This document shows, piece after piece, positions 17,273-25,575 of a DNA stretch of 64,000 bases. Position 1 is the stretch's first letter. Every line of letters begins with the position of its first letter. The notes beneath the pieces are model-generated. The model was not told the origin of the DNA, ran no database searches, and saw only the letters and a list, made by a program, of their open reading frames with translations. The translations under genes were made by a program, and so were the position numbers. The stretch is from Bacteroidota bacterium (GTDB lineage Bacteria; Bacteroidota; Bacteroidia; JACPRZ01): assembly GCA_016193485.1 (NCBI GenBank), contig JACPRZ010000043.1:32944-96943 (forward strand), given 5' to 3'.

Positions 17273-17283
17273 AGTTAAAGTTT

Positions 17284-17436
17284 TTGTTACTATTCACCCC
17301 CTCTGTGAAACTCTGTTATCTCAGTGAACTCTGTGTTAAAAATTCTTCAACACAGAGAGCACAGAGTACACTGAGTTACACAGAGTTAAATTGCAATGAC
17401 TAATAATAATTTGTAATTTGGGGTGAATAGTAACAA
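17284..17436. mobile_element. MITE-like element, 153 bp, 17-bp perfect terminal inverted repeats
   Basis: Left end TTGTTACTATTCACCCC (17284-17300) and right end GGGGTGAATAGTAACAA (17420-17436) are perfect reverse complements. GTTT flanks both sides (17280-17283 and 17437-17440), a possible 4-bp target duplication. The interior holds a CACAGAG-type hairpin (17301-17390). The same ends occur at 31320-31449 around a different interior. No transposase inside. Confidence 0.7.
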
Positions 17437-17583
17437 GTTTTTTAAAGTATCTTCTGATTTTAATAAAAGAAATAATCCCTAATATTGTAAATAAAGCGAA
17501 CGATATAAATCCAAGCAAAAATAATAAAAATTCACCTTTTCATATTTCAGTTTTTTTTCATTTGTTCCGTTTACCGGTTCCAT
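17336..17583 (-). pseudogene. Small membrane-protein gene, frameshifted and ending inside a MITE
   Basis: From ATG 17583 the minus strand encodes MEPVNGTNEKKLKYEK and then loses frame. One extra A in the AAAA run at 17537-17540 (plus-strand TTTT) would join it to GEFLLFLLGFISFALF and IRRYFKKL in the neighbouring frame. The combined product is a cytoplasmic tail plus one membrane helix. The downstream part then runs into the right end of the MITE (17420-17436), so its last 30-odd codons are repeat-derived. Either a real decayed gene or a homopolymer sequencing error plus a MITE-altered C terminus. It lies between apbE and the 35-aa gene. Confidence 0.5.
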
Positions 17584-17616
17584 GCTGCGAAGATAAATTT
17601 TTTTCCCATTTGGGAT

Positions 17617-18633
17617 TTATTTCCCGCTATTCACAAACCACACTTTCAAACTTTCCGTTGCAAAAGTTTTTATTTGGTTTTCTGTTGTGGTGAAGATTAA
17701 TAGACCCTGAACATGATTACTCTGTCGCAAGAATTCTTCCGCTCCTTTTTCTCCCATAACAATTAGTGCCGTAGCCAGTGCATCAGCAGTAGTGCAATCA
17801 TCTGCGATAACCGATGCGCTCAGCAGGTTATGGTAAACGCCATAGCCGGTTTTGGGATCAATAATGTGAGAATACCGTTTACCGTTTATTTCATGGTATT
17901 TCCGGTAAACGCCCGAAGTGGCGAGTGATTTGTCTGATAATGAAATTGCGGTAAATATTTTCCTGCTTCCGGGTTCTGCTATCGGATCATCAATGCCAAT
18001 CCTCCAGTATTCCCCCTTCTCATTTTTTCCGGATGCCCCCACCTCCCCCCCAAGTTCAATCATGTAATCGGTAATCCGCTCCGATTTAAGATAGCGTGCC
18101 AATAGATCAACCGTATATCCCTGTGCAATACCGCTGAAATCAATTTTCAGGCGCGGATCATCTTTAATGATCTTATTATTGCTGATATGAATTTTCTTGT
18201 ACCCCGTAAAGGCAAGCACGCTGTCAATTAATGCGCTGCCGGGGACTGAAAAGAGGGCTTCATTATCCTTATCGAACTTCCAGAGTAAAAAAAGCGGCAT
18301 CACGGTCGGGTCAAAAAGCCCTCCCGTCAGTTCGGAGATTTCAATCCCCCGTTTGAAAACTGCAATAAAATGTTCATCCAAAATAACGGTCGTATCGTTA
18401 TTATTTACCCTGCTTATTATTGAATTTTCTTTATAGGTGGAAAGTGAATTGTCAATGATCCGGAATATTGAATCAACTGGTCCTGAATAATCTGATGTAT
18501 TGCGGGAAATAAACTTAATGCTGTAGGTAGTTCCCTGCGCTTCCCCGGAAATGTAAATAAGGTTTTTTTCCGGATTCAGGCAGGAAAAAAAAAACAGAAA
18601 GGGGAAAAATAATGTGAGGGAAGTGAGGTTCAA
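17617..18633 (-). CDS. apbE: FAD:protein FMN transferase
   Basis: 338 residues. Covalently attaches FMN to Thr/Ser of periplasm-facing flavoproteins such as Nqr/Rnf subunits, using FAD and Mg2+. Lipoprotein signal with lipobox FFFSC (Cys18), so it is probably anchored outside the cytoplasm. Family motifs: FDPTVMPLFLLWKF, KIDFSGIAQGYTVDLLA, IELGGEVGASG, ATSGVYRKYHEINGKRYSHI then IDPKTGYG, and ADDCTTADALATALIVMG. The only available start is a TTG at 18633. No Nqr or Rnf gene is in the window. Confidence 0.93.
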   Translation of the reverse strand: MNLTSLTLFFPFLFFFSCLNPEKNLIYISGEAQGTTYSIKFISRNTSDYSGPVDSIFRIIDNSLSTYKENSIISRVNNNDTTVILDEHFIAVFKRGIEISELTGGLFDPTVMPLFLLWKFDKDNEALFSVPGSALIDSVLAFTGYKKIHISNNKIIKDDPRLKIDFSGIAQGYTVDLLARYLKSERITDYMIELGGEVGASGKNEKGEYWRIGIDDPIAEPGSRKIFTAISLSDKSLATSGVYRKYHEINGKRYSHIIDPKTGYGVYHNLLSASVIADDCTTADALATALIVMGEKGAEEFLRQSNHVQGLLIFTTTENQIKTFATESLKVWFVNSGK

Positions 18634-18640
18634 ATTAATA

Positions 18641-18690
18641 CCTATTAATGCCTACGAATGTCTATCAATGCCCACCAATGCCTATGCATA
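18641..18690. repeat. Degenerate 10-bp tandem repeat, five units
   Basis: Units CCTATTAATG, CCTACGAATG, TCTATCAATG, CCCACCAATG and CCTATGCATA, immediately upstream of the apbE start codon. Function unknown; may influence apbE expression by unit number. Confidence 0.6.
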
Positions 18691-18710
18691 CTCATCCTTT
18701 TTCTATTGAT

Positions 18711-19001
18711 TTACTTCTCCTTCACTATCACAAAAATCTCCTCATTATCCTTCTTCATCAAGTATTTTTCGCGGGCGAATTTTTCAAGATTTGCCGGGTT
18801 GGTCATCAGGTCGCGCAATTCTTTGCGGTTTTTTTCAATCTCCTTTATGTAATATTCCCGGTCGCTTTTCATACGGCTGATTTTCCTTTGTAACCTGATC
18901 TGCGATATAATGTCGTTATTATCAAAAAAGAGCAGCCATGCAAAAAGGACAAGCAGTGATAAAATAAATTTATTTTTCAGAACTCTGAATACTTTTCTCA
19001 T
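18711..19001 (-). CDS. divIC: Septum formation initiator (DivIC/FtsB family)
   Basis: 96 residues: short cytoplasmic N terminus, one membrane helix (FILSLLVLFAWLLFFDNND), then a coiled coil (LQRKISRMKSDREYYIKEIE) and the conserved NPANLEKFAREKYLMKKDNE segment. By family it bridges early and late divisome proteins at mid-cell. Preceded by an exact -7 box at 19019-19026. Confidence 0.9.
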   Translation of the reverse strand: MRKVFRVLKNKFILSLLVLFAWLLFFDNNDIISQIRLQRKISRMKSDREYYIKEIEKNRKELRDLMTNPANLEKFAREKYLMKKDNEEIFVIVKEK

Positions 19002-19018
19002 AATGGGATTATTGATTG

Positions 19019-19026
19019 CAAATGTA
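19019..19026 (-). promoter_or_regulatory. -7 promoter box TACATTTG for divIC
   Basis: Exact TAnnTTTG on the minus strand, 17 bp before the divIC ATG. Confidence 0.5.
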
Positions 19027-19106
19027 CTCCTTTCAATCCGGTAAAAAAAACAAGTGAATAGATTTTATTAACAGGAAGGTGTTAAAAGGAGTTGCACTGA
19101 ACCCTG

Positions 19107-20738
19107 TTATTTCCCCTCCATGAACGGATAGCGGTAATCAACAGGAGGTACGAAGGTCTCTTTGATGGATCGCGGGCTCACCCATCGCAGGAGGTTGTAT
19201 TTCGAACCCGCTTTATCGTTGGTTCCCGACTTGCGGGCTCCCCCGAAGGGCTGCTGGTTTACAACCGCACCGGTCGGCTTATCATTGATGTAGAAATTTC
19301 CGGAGGAGTTCTCAAGTTTTTTGCATGCGAGTTCAACGGCATACCGGTCCTGCGCGAAAATGGAACCGGTAAGAGCATACGGGGAAGTGGTATTGACGAG
19401 ATCAAGTGTTTCGCTGTAACGGGAGGGGTTGTAAACATAAACGGTAAGCACGGGACCGAAAATTTCTTCACACATAGTGGTATAACGGGGTTTTTTAGCG
19501 AGGATCACCGTGGGTTCAATAAAATATCCTTTTGTTTTATCGCATCTTCCACCGGCAATGATTTCGGCATCGTTGTCTTTCCGGGCGCCATCAATGAATT
19601 TTTTAATGGAATCAAACGCCTCCTCATTTATTACGGCATTGATGAAATTCGAAAAATCTTCAACCCCCCCCATTTTAAAGGAACGGATATCCTTAAGAAG
19701 GAGTTCTTTCACATCAGGCCAGAGGTTTGACGGAATATAAGCACGGGAGGCGGCCGAACATTTCTGTCCCTGGTACTCAAAAGCACCGCGCGCCATGGCC
19801 GTGGCGAGCGGTTTTACATCGGCCGATTTATGCGCAAGAATGAAATCTTTCCCACCGGTTTCCCCGACAATGCGGGGGTAGGATTTATAAATACCAATAT
19901 TTTCACCCACTTTCTTCCATACCGAATTGAAAACACCGGTTGAGCCGGTGTAGTGTATTCCGGCAAAAGCGGGATGGTTCAGAACCGCATCAGCCGTTTC
20001 GGGTCCCGAAGTAAAAACAAGGTTGATGACCCCCGGTGGCAATCCTGCTTTTTCGAGGATCTCCATAATAATTGCTGCGGAATAAATCTGGGTATTGGAT
20101 GGTTTCCATACCACTGTATTACCCATCAGGGCAGGTGAAGCGGGCAGGTTTCCGGCTATGGAAGTGAAGTTAAAGGGCGTGAGCGCCCAGACAAATCCTT
20201 CAAGCGGACGGTATTCCATCCTGTTCCACATACCCGGTGATGAAGCGGGCTGGCCGCGGTATATTTCAGCCATGAACCATACATTGAACCGGAAAAAATC
20301 AATCAGTTCACATGCCGAATCAATCTCTGCCTGGAAAGCATTTTTTGACTGGCAAAGCATTGTGGCTGCATTCATCTTATACCGGTAAGGACCGGCAAGC
20401 AGGTCTGCTGCTTTAAGAAATACGGATGCCCGCTGTTCCCATGGAAGGGATGCCCATGCTTCCTTTGCCGCAAGAGCGGCTTCAATGGCGAGTTGTACAT
20501 GTTTTTTACCGCCTTTGTGAAAATAGCCCAGGATATGTTTATGGTCGTGGGGGGGGGTAATGGCAATGCGGTTATTCGTGATCATCTCTTTCCCGCCAAT
20601 ATGCATGTGTATTTCCGATTCGTTCCTCCGCAACGATTCGATCTCTTCCTTAAGGCGGAATCGCTCTTCGCTTCCGGGAGCATAACTCTTTACCGGTTCG
20701 TTCTGCGGAAAAGTCGGGATGAAAAAGCCGGAAGACAT
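19107..20738 (-). CDS. pruA: L-glutamate gamma-semialdehyde (1-pyrroline-5-carboxylate) dehydrogenase
   Basis: 543 residues, ALDH4-type. Oxidises glutamate semialdehyde to glutamate with NAD+, the last step of proline and of arginine/ornithine catabolism. Motifs: WALTPFNFTSIAGNLPASPA, FTSGPETADAVL, YTGSTGVFNSVWKKVGENI, IVGETGGKDFI (catalytic Glu), YQGQKCSAASRAYIP (catalytic Cys), and CEEIFGPVLTVYVY. No proline dehydrogenase is adjacent. It could process ornithine-derived semialdehyde from the upstream ureohydrolase if that is an arginase. Upstream shows no clear promoter box. Contains eight- and nine-base homopolymers at Gly-Gly and Pro-Pro codons. Confidence 0.95.
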   Translation of the reverse strand: MSSGFFIPTFPQNEPVKSYAPGSEERFRLKEEIESLRRNESEIHMHIGGKEMITNNRIAITPPHDHKHILGYFHKGGKKHVQLAIEAALAAKEAWASLPWEQRASVFLKAADLLAGPYRYKMNAATMLCQSKNAFQAEIDSACELIDFFRFNVWFMAEIYRGQPASSPGMWNRMEYRPLEGFVWALTPFNFTSIAGNLPASPALMGNTVVWKPSNTQIYSAAIIMEILEKAGLPPGVINLVFTSGPETADAVLNHPAFAGIHYTGSTGVFNSVWKKVGENIGIYKSYPRIVGETGGKDFILAHKSADVKPLATAMARGAFEYQGQKCSAASRAYIPSNLWPDVKELLLKDIRSFKMGGVEDFSNFINAVINEEAFDSIKKFIDGARKDNDAEIIAGGRCDKTKGYFIEPTVILAKKPRYTTMCEEIFGPVLTVYVYNPSRYSETLDLVNTTSPYALTGSIFAQDRYAVELACKKLENSSGNFYINDKPTGAVVNQQPFGGARKSGTNDKAGSKYNLLRWVSPRSIKETFVPPVDYRYPFMEGK

Positions 20739-20767
20739 ATTACATTTTGATTCCGATACAATTCAGT

Positions 20768-21154
20768 TCAGTTCAGTTTAAAGGGTACGATAAAATAAAT
20801 TTCGGGCAGATCAACCTTAAAAGGTTGTTTATCCACCATCCGCATCAACTCATAGTATCCTTTCATCTTTCCGATATCGGAATAGAGGTCGAAATATGAC
20901 TCATATTCATACTTGCTGCCGGGTTCGAGAACCTGGTGCCTGCCGCTGACCGCCTTTCCTTCAATATCCCTGTAATCACCGATAGAATCAAATAAGGTCC
21001 ATTTGCGCTTCAGCAACTGGACGGTGTACATGCTCGTATTTTCGATCCTTATCCTGTACCGGAAAATATATTCAAACCTGAAAATATTGGAATTTTTGGG
21101 ATCATAGTTTGTTTTCACGCTCACTTTAATCCCGTTGGTGACTTTTGTGATCAT
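20768..21154 (-). CDS. apaG: ApaG-domain protein
   Basis: 128 residues matching the ApaG immunoglobulin-like fold, with FRYRIRIENTSMYTVQLLKR, the WTLFDSIGD strand, VSGRHQVLEPGSKYEYESYF (the GxGVVG-like region replaced) and GYYELM near the end. ApaG is linked to Co2+ tolerance and Mg2+ efflux in enterobacteria; the molecular role is not settled. Located between pruA and the T9SS plug gene on the same strand, 64 bp downstream of the latter's neighbour spacer. Confidence 0.88.
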   Translation of the reverse strand: MITKVTNGIKVSVKTNYDPKNSNIFRFEYIFRYRIRIENTSMYTVQLLKRKWTLFDSIGDYRDIEGKAVSGRHQVLEPGSKYEYESYFDLYSDIGKMKGYYELMRMVDKQPFKVDLPEIYFIVPFKLN

Positions 21155-21217
21155 AAAACCGAAACTGATTTTAGTAATATAAACGCCTGTAACTTATGGC
21201 GCAATAATACGAATTTT

Positions 21218-22531
21218 TCAGAAGTCCCTTACTGAGTTAAATTCTTTCATGCCGGTAATTTTATCGTAATTACTGATAAAATCATGCCGGTAAACCAAAA
21301 TCGTATAATCATTTTCAGTTTCATAATGACTCCCCTCGATAAAGGAACTATCACCCGCATTGGAACCATCATACACAATTACGTATTCGTAATTATAAAA
21401 ACCCTGTTTGAGGTAAACGGTTGTTTCATAACCGAAACTTTTGTCGTTATATTTCATCCTGAATTCATCGTAAAACTGCCAGTCCGATAAGGAACCGAAG
21501 AGATAAACAGTTCCACGCGGGTTCTGAATGTCATACGCAAGCCGGAAAGTGACCCATACGTAATCGCTTTCGGTATTATCATCATTGCCCTCCTGTACTC
21601 TCACATAATAATTTCCGTTCAGATCGCTCTCCGAATTATAGAGCTTTATGGTGCGGGATTCATCGGCATACAAGGCGATATAATTACCGGTGGAATCAAT
21701 AATTATATTCTTTATTCTTTCAGATTTGAAGCGGAGGGATGCAATATCAAATCTCCGGTACTGGTTACCGCCTTTAAAAACATTTTCTGTGTTGTAATCA
21801 TATATCAAAAGGTTTTCCTTGATCAGCGCGGGTTTGAGTTTTGTTTTCATGTTATCCCAACGGTGATTTTGCAGTATGCGCACTTCCAGTTCATGATAGG
21901 GATCGGGTACCGGATACTTCTCAATATTAACCGTAATGTCAACTTCCTGTGCATATTTCTTCATATCAATATCAACCGGGCGGTTGATTTTACCGGATAT
22001 TTCGAGGAGTTCCTCGTACACGATAAATCGTCTTGAAAGGATAATATTTTCCCTGTCGCCATCCAGGTAAACGAGAAGGAGATAGTTGCCTGAAATTTTC
22101 GGTGCCATGACATCATTAGGGAAAATAAGTTGGTAGTGGGTGTAATTTTGCAGGGTGTTGAATGAATATCTGTAATCGAAAATCTGGTCTTCGTCAAAGC
22201 CGTCAATGTAAAATGAAGGCATCAGCGGGCTGGGATTCCAGTTCATATCGCAGTGAATGAGGGTGTAGTAATATTTTTTCACTCCTCCGTCCAGGTCATC
22301 GAAGGTGAGCGACAGGTTATTCTTTTCACCGGGAAGTATTGCAGGAAATTGATATTCACCGGTTGTTTTAAACAGCGTTACCGTTTTGATATTTTTCCTG
22401 TACACATAATTTTCATACCGCAGGAAATCAGTTTTAACGTAATCATCGGGAAGGGAATCCGCTGTTAATGATAAGGGAAATAGAATAGATAAAAAATAGC
22501 CGCAAGTGTGCCGGAAATAAATTGAATTCAT
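21218..22531 (-). CDS. Type IX secretion system plug protein (DUF5103 family)
   Basis: 437 residues with a signal peptide (GYFLSILFPLSLTADS) and an all-beta architecture. It has the family pattern: LFKTTGEYQFPAILPGEKN, LTFDDLDGGVKKYYYTLIHC, NWNPSPLMPSFYIDGFDEDQ, then NYLLLVYLDGDRENIILSRR, and GTVYLFGSLSDWQFYDEFRM near the C terminus. The homologous Plug protein binds the SprA translocon from the periplasmic side and closes its channel when cargo is absent. Its presence agrees with the T9SS cargo genes in this window; the core por/gld/spr genes lie elsewhere. Confidence 0.85.
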   Translation of the reverse strand: MNSIYFRHTCGYFLSILFPLSLTADSLPDDYVKTDFLRYENYVYRKNIKTVTLFKTTGEYQFPAILPGEKNNLSLTFDDLDGGVKKYYYTLIHCDMNWNPSPLMPSFYIDGFDEDQIFDYRYSFNTLQNYTHYQLIFPNDVMAPKISGNYLLLVYLDGDRENIILSRRFIVYEELLEISGKINRPVDIDMKKYAQEVDITVNIEKYPVPDPYHELEVRILQNHRWDNMKTKLKPALIKENLLIYDYNTENVFKGGNQYRRFDIASLRFKSERIKNIIIDSTGNYIALYADESRTIKLYNSESDLNGNYYVRVQEGNDDNTESDYVWVTFRLAYDIQNPRGTVYLFGSLSDWQFYDEFRMKYNDKSFGYETTVYLKQGFYNYEYVIVYDGSNAGDSSFIEGSHYETENDYTILVYRHDFISNYDKITGMKEFNSVRDF

Positions 22532-22648
22532 GAGAGATAATTAAGATACAAAGTAACGTAAATTAAGATTGGCAACGGTAAATAATGACAACTCTTAATT
22601 TAACAATGGTTCGTGAATTTTTTATGGCATTTTGATTTTCATAGGGAA

Positions 22649-22677
22649 GTGGAGACGAGACTTGGTCTCGTCTCTAC
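22649..22677. repeat. REP-like hairpin, GTAGAGACG family
   Basis: Imperfect palindrome with arms GTGGAGACGAGACT and GGTCTCGTCTCTAC (12 of 14 pair), in the divergent spacer between the plug gene and mtaB. A second family member lies at 41451-41477. GTAG-footed hairpins of this type are associated with RAYT transposases in general; none is present here. Confidence 0.65.
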
Positions 22678-22760
22678 ATTCCTTCCTAATTATGAATTCA
22701 ACCCGGACAGAATAGTTTTATTATCTTTACTTTGAAATTTGAATTCATGTCGGATCAACA

Positions 22761-24068
22761 ATGCAAAAAGTCGCCTTTCATACTCTTGGATGTAAATTAA
22801 ACTTTTCGGAGACATCTTCCATTGCACGGCAATTTGAAGGACGGGGATTCAAAAGAGCGGAAATTGGTGATAGTCCGGATGTGGTGATTATCAACACCTG
22901 CTCGGTAACGGAAAATGCCGATAAGGAATGCAGGTATATTGTCCGCAAAATTCACCGCACTGCACCGGACGCCTTCATTATAATGACGGGTTGTTTTGCC
23001 CAATTGAAACCGGAAGCGATTTCAAAAATTCCCGGTGTTGATGCCGTTCTGGGTTCTGCTGAAAAATTCAATCTGTTTGATCTCCTTCCTTCATTTCAGA
23101 AAAACGGCAGCGCAAAAGTAATAACCACACCTGCTGAAGAACTGGCAAATTTCAACGCTTCATACTCCATTGGCGACCATACCCGTTCCTTCCTGAAAAT
23201 ACAGGACGGTTGCGATTATTTTTGCTCCTTCTGTACGATTCCGCTGGCACGCGGCAAAAGCAGGAGTGACACCATCGAAAATGTTGTACGACAGGCGAAG
23301 GAAATTGCAGCGAAGGGGATTAAGGAGATTGTTCTGACCGGGGTGAATATCGGGGATTTTGAGCCCCCCTCTTATCCCCCCAAAGGGGGGAAGAAAAATT
23401 CATTCCTCCAACTTATCATGAATCTTGAAACTATTCCCGGTATTGAACGTTTTCGCATATCCTCAATTGAACCGAATTTACTGACCGATGATATCATTGA
23501 ATTCGTTGCTCAATCAAAAAAGTTCATGCCGCATTTCCATATCCCGTTGCAGTCGGGCTCTGATAAGATTTTGAAGTTAATGAGAAGGCGGTATAAAAAA
23601 GAACTTTTTGCAGGTAGGGTTATCACCATTAAAAACCTGATACCGTATTGTTGTATTGGAGTTGATGTCATCACAGGTTTCCCCGGAGAAACTGAAGATG
23701 ACTTCCTTGCCACTTATCTCTTCCTGAACGAACTGGATATTTCATACCTGCATGTATTTACGTATTCAGAAAGGGAAAATACCGTAGCGGCAGGGATGAA
23801 GAATAAAGTTCCCGTACAGGAACGTCAGCGCAGGACAAAAATGCTCATCAATCTTTCATACAGGAAAAGAAGAGTGTTCTATGAGCAGCACCTCGGTACT
23901 GCAAGGCAGGCGCTTTTTGAAGGCACGAATGAAAACGGAAAAATCCTGGGATTCACGGATAATTATATCAGGGTGAAAATAAATTATGATTCAAATTTAA
24001 TCAATAGCGTAAGGACTGTTTCTTTGAAATCGGCAGAGAAGGATGGGACGGTTGGGGCGCACGTATAG
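22761..24068 (+). CDS. mtaB: tRNA t6A37 methylthiotransferase MtaB
   Basis: 435 residues. Radical-SAM enzyme converting t6A to ms2t6A at position 37 of tRNAs reading ANN codons. UPF0004 domain at the N terminus (TLGCKLNFSETS with a cluster Cys, INTCSVTENADKE, MTGCFAQ), radical-SAM motif CDYFCSFC (C151, C155, C158) and a C-terminal TRAM-like region. After LTGVNIGDFE the protein carries an unusual PPSYPPKGGKKNS stretch encoded by an inserted palindromic repeat (23364-23395) that keeps the frame. A TTACTTTG box lies 31 bp upstream (one mismatch to the -7 consensus). Confidence 0.93.
   Translation: MQKVAFHTLGCKLNFSETSSIARQFEGRGFKRAEIGDSPDVVIINTCSVTENADKECRYIVRKIHRTAPDAFIIMTGCFAQLKPEAISKIPGVDAVLGSAEKFNLFDLLPSFQKNGSAKVITTPAEELANFNASYSIGDHTRSFLKIQDGCDYFCSFCTIPLARGKSRSDTIENVVRQAKEIAAKGIKEIVLTGVNIGDFEPPSYPPKGGKKNSFLQLIMNLETIPGIERFRISSIEPNLLTDDIIEFVAQSKKFMPHFHIPLQSGSDKILKLMRRRYKKELFAGRVITIKNLIPYCCIGVDVITGFPGETEDDFLATYLFLNELDISYLHVFTYSERENTVAAGMKNKVPVQERQRRTKMLINLSYRKRRVFYEQHLGTARQALFEGTNENGKILGFTDNYIRVKINYDSNLINSVRTVSLKSAEKDGTVGAHV
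23364..23395. repeat. C6/G6 palindromic repeat inserted in mtaB
   Basis: CCCCCCTCTTATCCCCCCAA continues into AGGGGGGAAGA; the C6-AAA-G6 core is self-complementary. It sits inside the coding sequence at a surface-loop position and adds about 11 residues without a frameshift. Confidence 0.6.
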
Positions 24069-24093
24069 TATCAGGCGATACATCCGATGCACG

Positions 24094-25425
24094 CTACATT
24101 GAACCCCGGCCAACACTGAAGTACTCAAATCCGCGGCTTCGCATTTCGGATGGATCAAACAGATTCCTCCCGTCAAAAATTACCGGCTGTTTCAGTAACT
24201 TTCCCATCTTCTGAAAATCGGGAGTGCGGAAAACCGACCACTCGGTGCAGATAATGAGGGCATTGCAATTTTGAAGAACTTCGTAATGGTCGTTGAAATA
24301 ATGCAGTTGTTTTCCGAAAATTGATTTTACGTTTTCTGTTGCAGCCGGATCAAAGACATTCACCGCAAATCCCTCATTAAGAAGTTTTTTTATTATGAAT
24401 ATAGACGGGGCTTCCCGGATATCATCCGTATTGGGTTTAAAAGATAATCCCCATACGGCAATTTTATTTCCCGTTAATTTATTTTTTTTTGTACCTGATG
24501 TCCTTTTTACAAAGTATTCATTTATTTTGTTCACCATCCATTCCCGCTGTTTCCGGTTGACTTCCATCACCGAACGCACAATTTTAAATTCATAACCGCA
24601 GTCCCTTGCCGATTTTTCAATGGCCATGACATCCTTCGGGAAACAACTGCCGCCATATCCTATCCCGGCAAAGAGAAATCTCCTTCCGATACGCTCATCG
24701 GCCCCTATGCCTGCGCGGATCATGTCAACATTGGCGCCTGTTCTCTCGCAGATATTGGCAATTTCATTCATAAAACTGATCTTGGTTGCAAGAAAAGCAT
24801 TGGCGGCATATTTTGTAAGTTCGGCCGAGGGTTCATCCATGAATAGGATAGGGTTTCCCTGCCGCACAAACGGTTTGTACAACTCCTCCATGATTTTTTT
24901 TGCCCTTTCCGAACGGGTTCCCACAACAACCCTGTCAGGCTTCAGGAAATCATCCACCGCAAAACCTTCCCTGAGAAACTCCGGGTTGGATACAACGTCA
25001 AATTCCACTTTAGCATGTTTTAAAACCAGTTTGCGAACTTTTTCAGCGGTCCCGACCGGTACCGTGCTCTTGTTAATAATCACTTTATATTCTTTTATCA
25101 ATTTGCCGGTTTCCTCAGCCACATCCAGAATGTGACGCAGGTCGGCAGAGCCGTCCTCCCCGGGGGGGGTAGGTAAAGCAAGAAAAATTACCAGCGACTG
25201 ACGAAGCGCTTCTTCGAGCCGGATGGTGAAATGGAGGCGGCCATGTTTTATGTTTTCAGCAAAAAGCGAATCAAGATGCGGTTCATAAATGGGAACCTTC
25301 CCCGATTTCAGTTTACGGATCTTTTCCTTATCAATGTCAACACAAAGGACATGGTTTCCCATTTCGGCAAAACAGGTACCTGTGACAAGACCTACGTAAC
25401 CGGTGCCGATGACTGCGATGTTCAT
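24094..25425 (-). CDS. ugd: UDP-glucose 6-dehydrogenase (UDP-sugar dehydrogenase family)
   Basis: 443 residues. Two-step NAD+-dependent oxidation of a UDP-hexose to UDP-uronic acid, a precursor for capsule or exopolysaccharide. N-terminal Rossmann motif GTGYVGLVTGTCFAEMG, STVPVGTA, NPEFLREGFAVDDFLKPDR, catalytic GYGGSCFPKDV (Cys about residue 260), and a C-terminal domain with WGLSFKPNTDDIREAPS. Its neighbour downstream of transcription start is a DegT aminotransferase on the same strand, a frequent pair in surface-sugar synthesis. Confidence 0.93.
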   Translation of the reverse strand: MNIAVIGTGYVGLVTGTCFAEMGNHVLCVDIDKEKIRKLKSGKVPIYEPHLDSLFAENIKHGRLHFTIRLEEALRQSLVIFLALPTPPGEDGSADLRHILDVAEETGKLIKEYKVIINKSTVPVGTAEKVRKLVLKHAKVEFDVVSNPEFLREGFAVDDFLKPDRVVVGTRSERAKKIMEELYKPFVRQGNPILFMDEPSAELTKYAANAFLATKISFMNEIANICERTGANVDMIRAGIGADERIGRRFLFAGIGYGGSCFPKDVMAIEKSARDCGYEFKIVRSVMEVNRKQREWMVNKINEYFVKRTSGTKKNKLTGNKIAVWGLSFKPNTDDIREAPSIFIIKKLLNEGFAVNVFDPAATENVKSIFGKQLHYFNDHYEVLQNCNALIICTEWSVFRTPDFQKMGKLLKQPVIFDGRNLFDPSEMRSRGFEYFSVGRGSM

Positions 25426-25575
25426 AAAGGAAAAATGGAATGTTGGAATATTGGTATTTGTGTAATTCAGTATATAAACTCAGACAAAGGAATCTTCCCA
25501 AACTCCGGTTTTTTGTTTTTTCTGAAGCGATTCAATTAACTTCAATTTTTCCAATCTTCCTTCCTTCCCTTTTTA

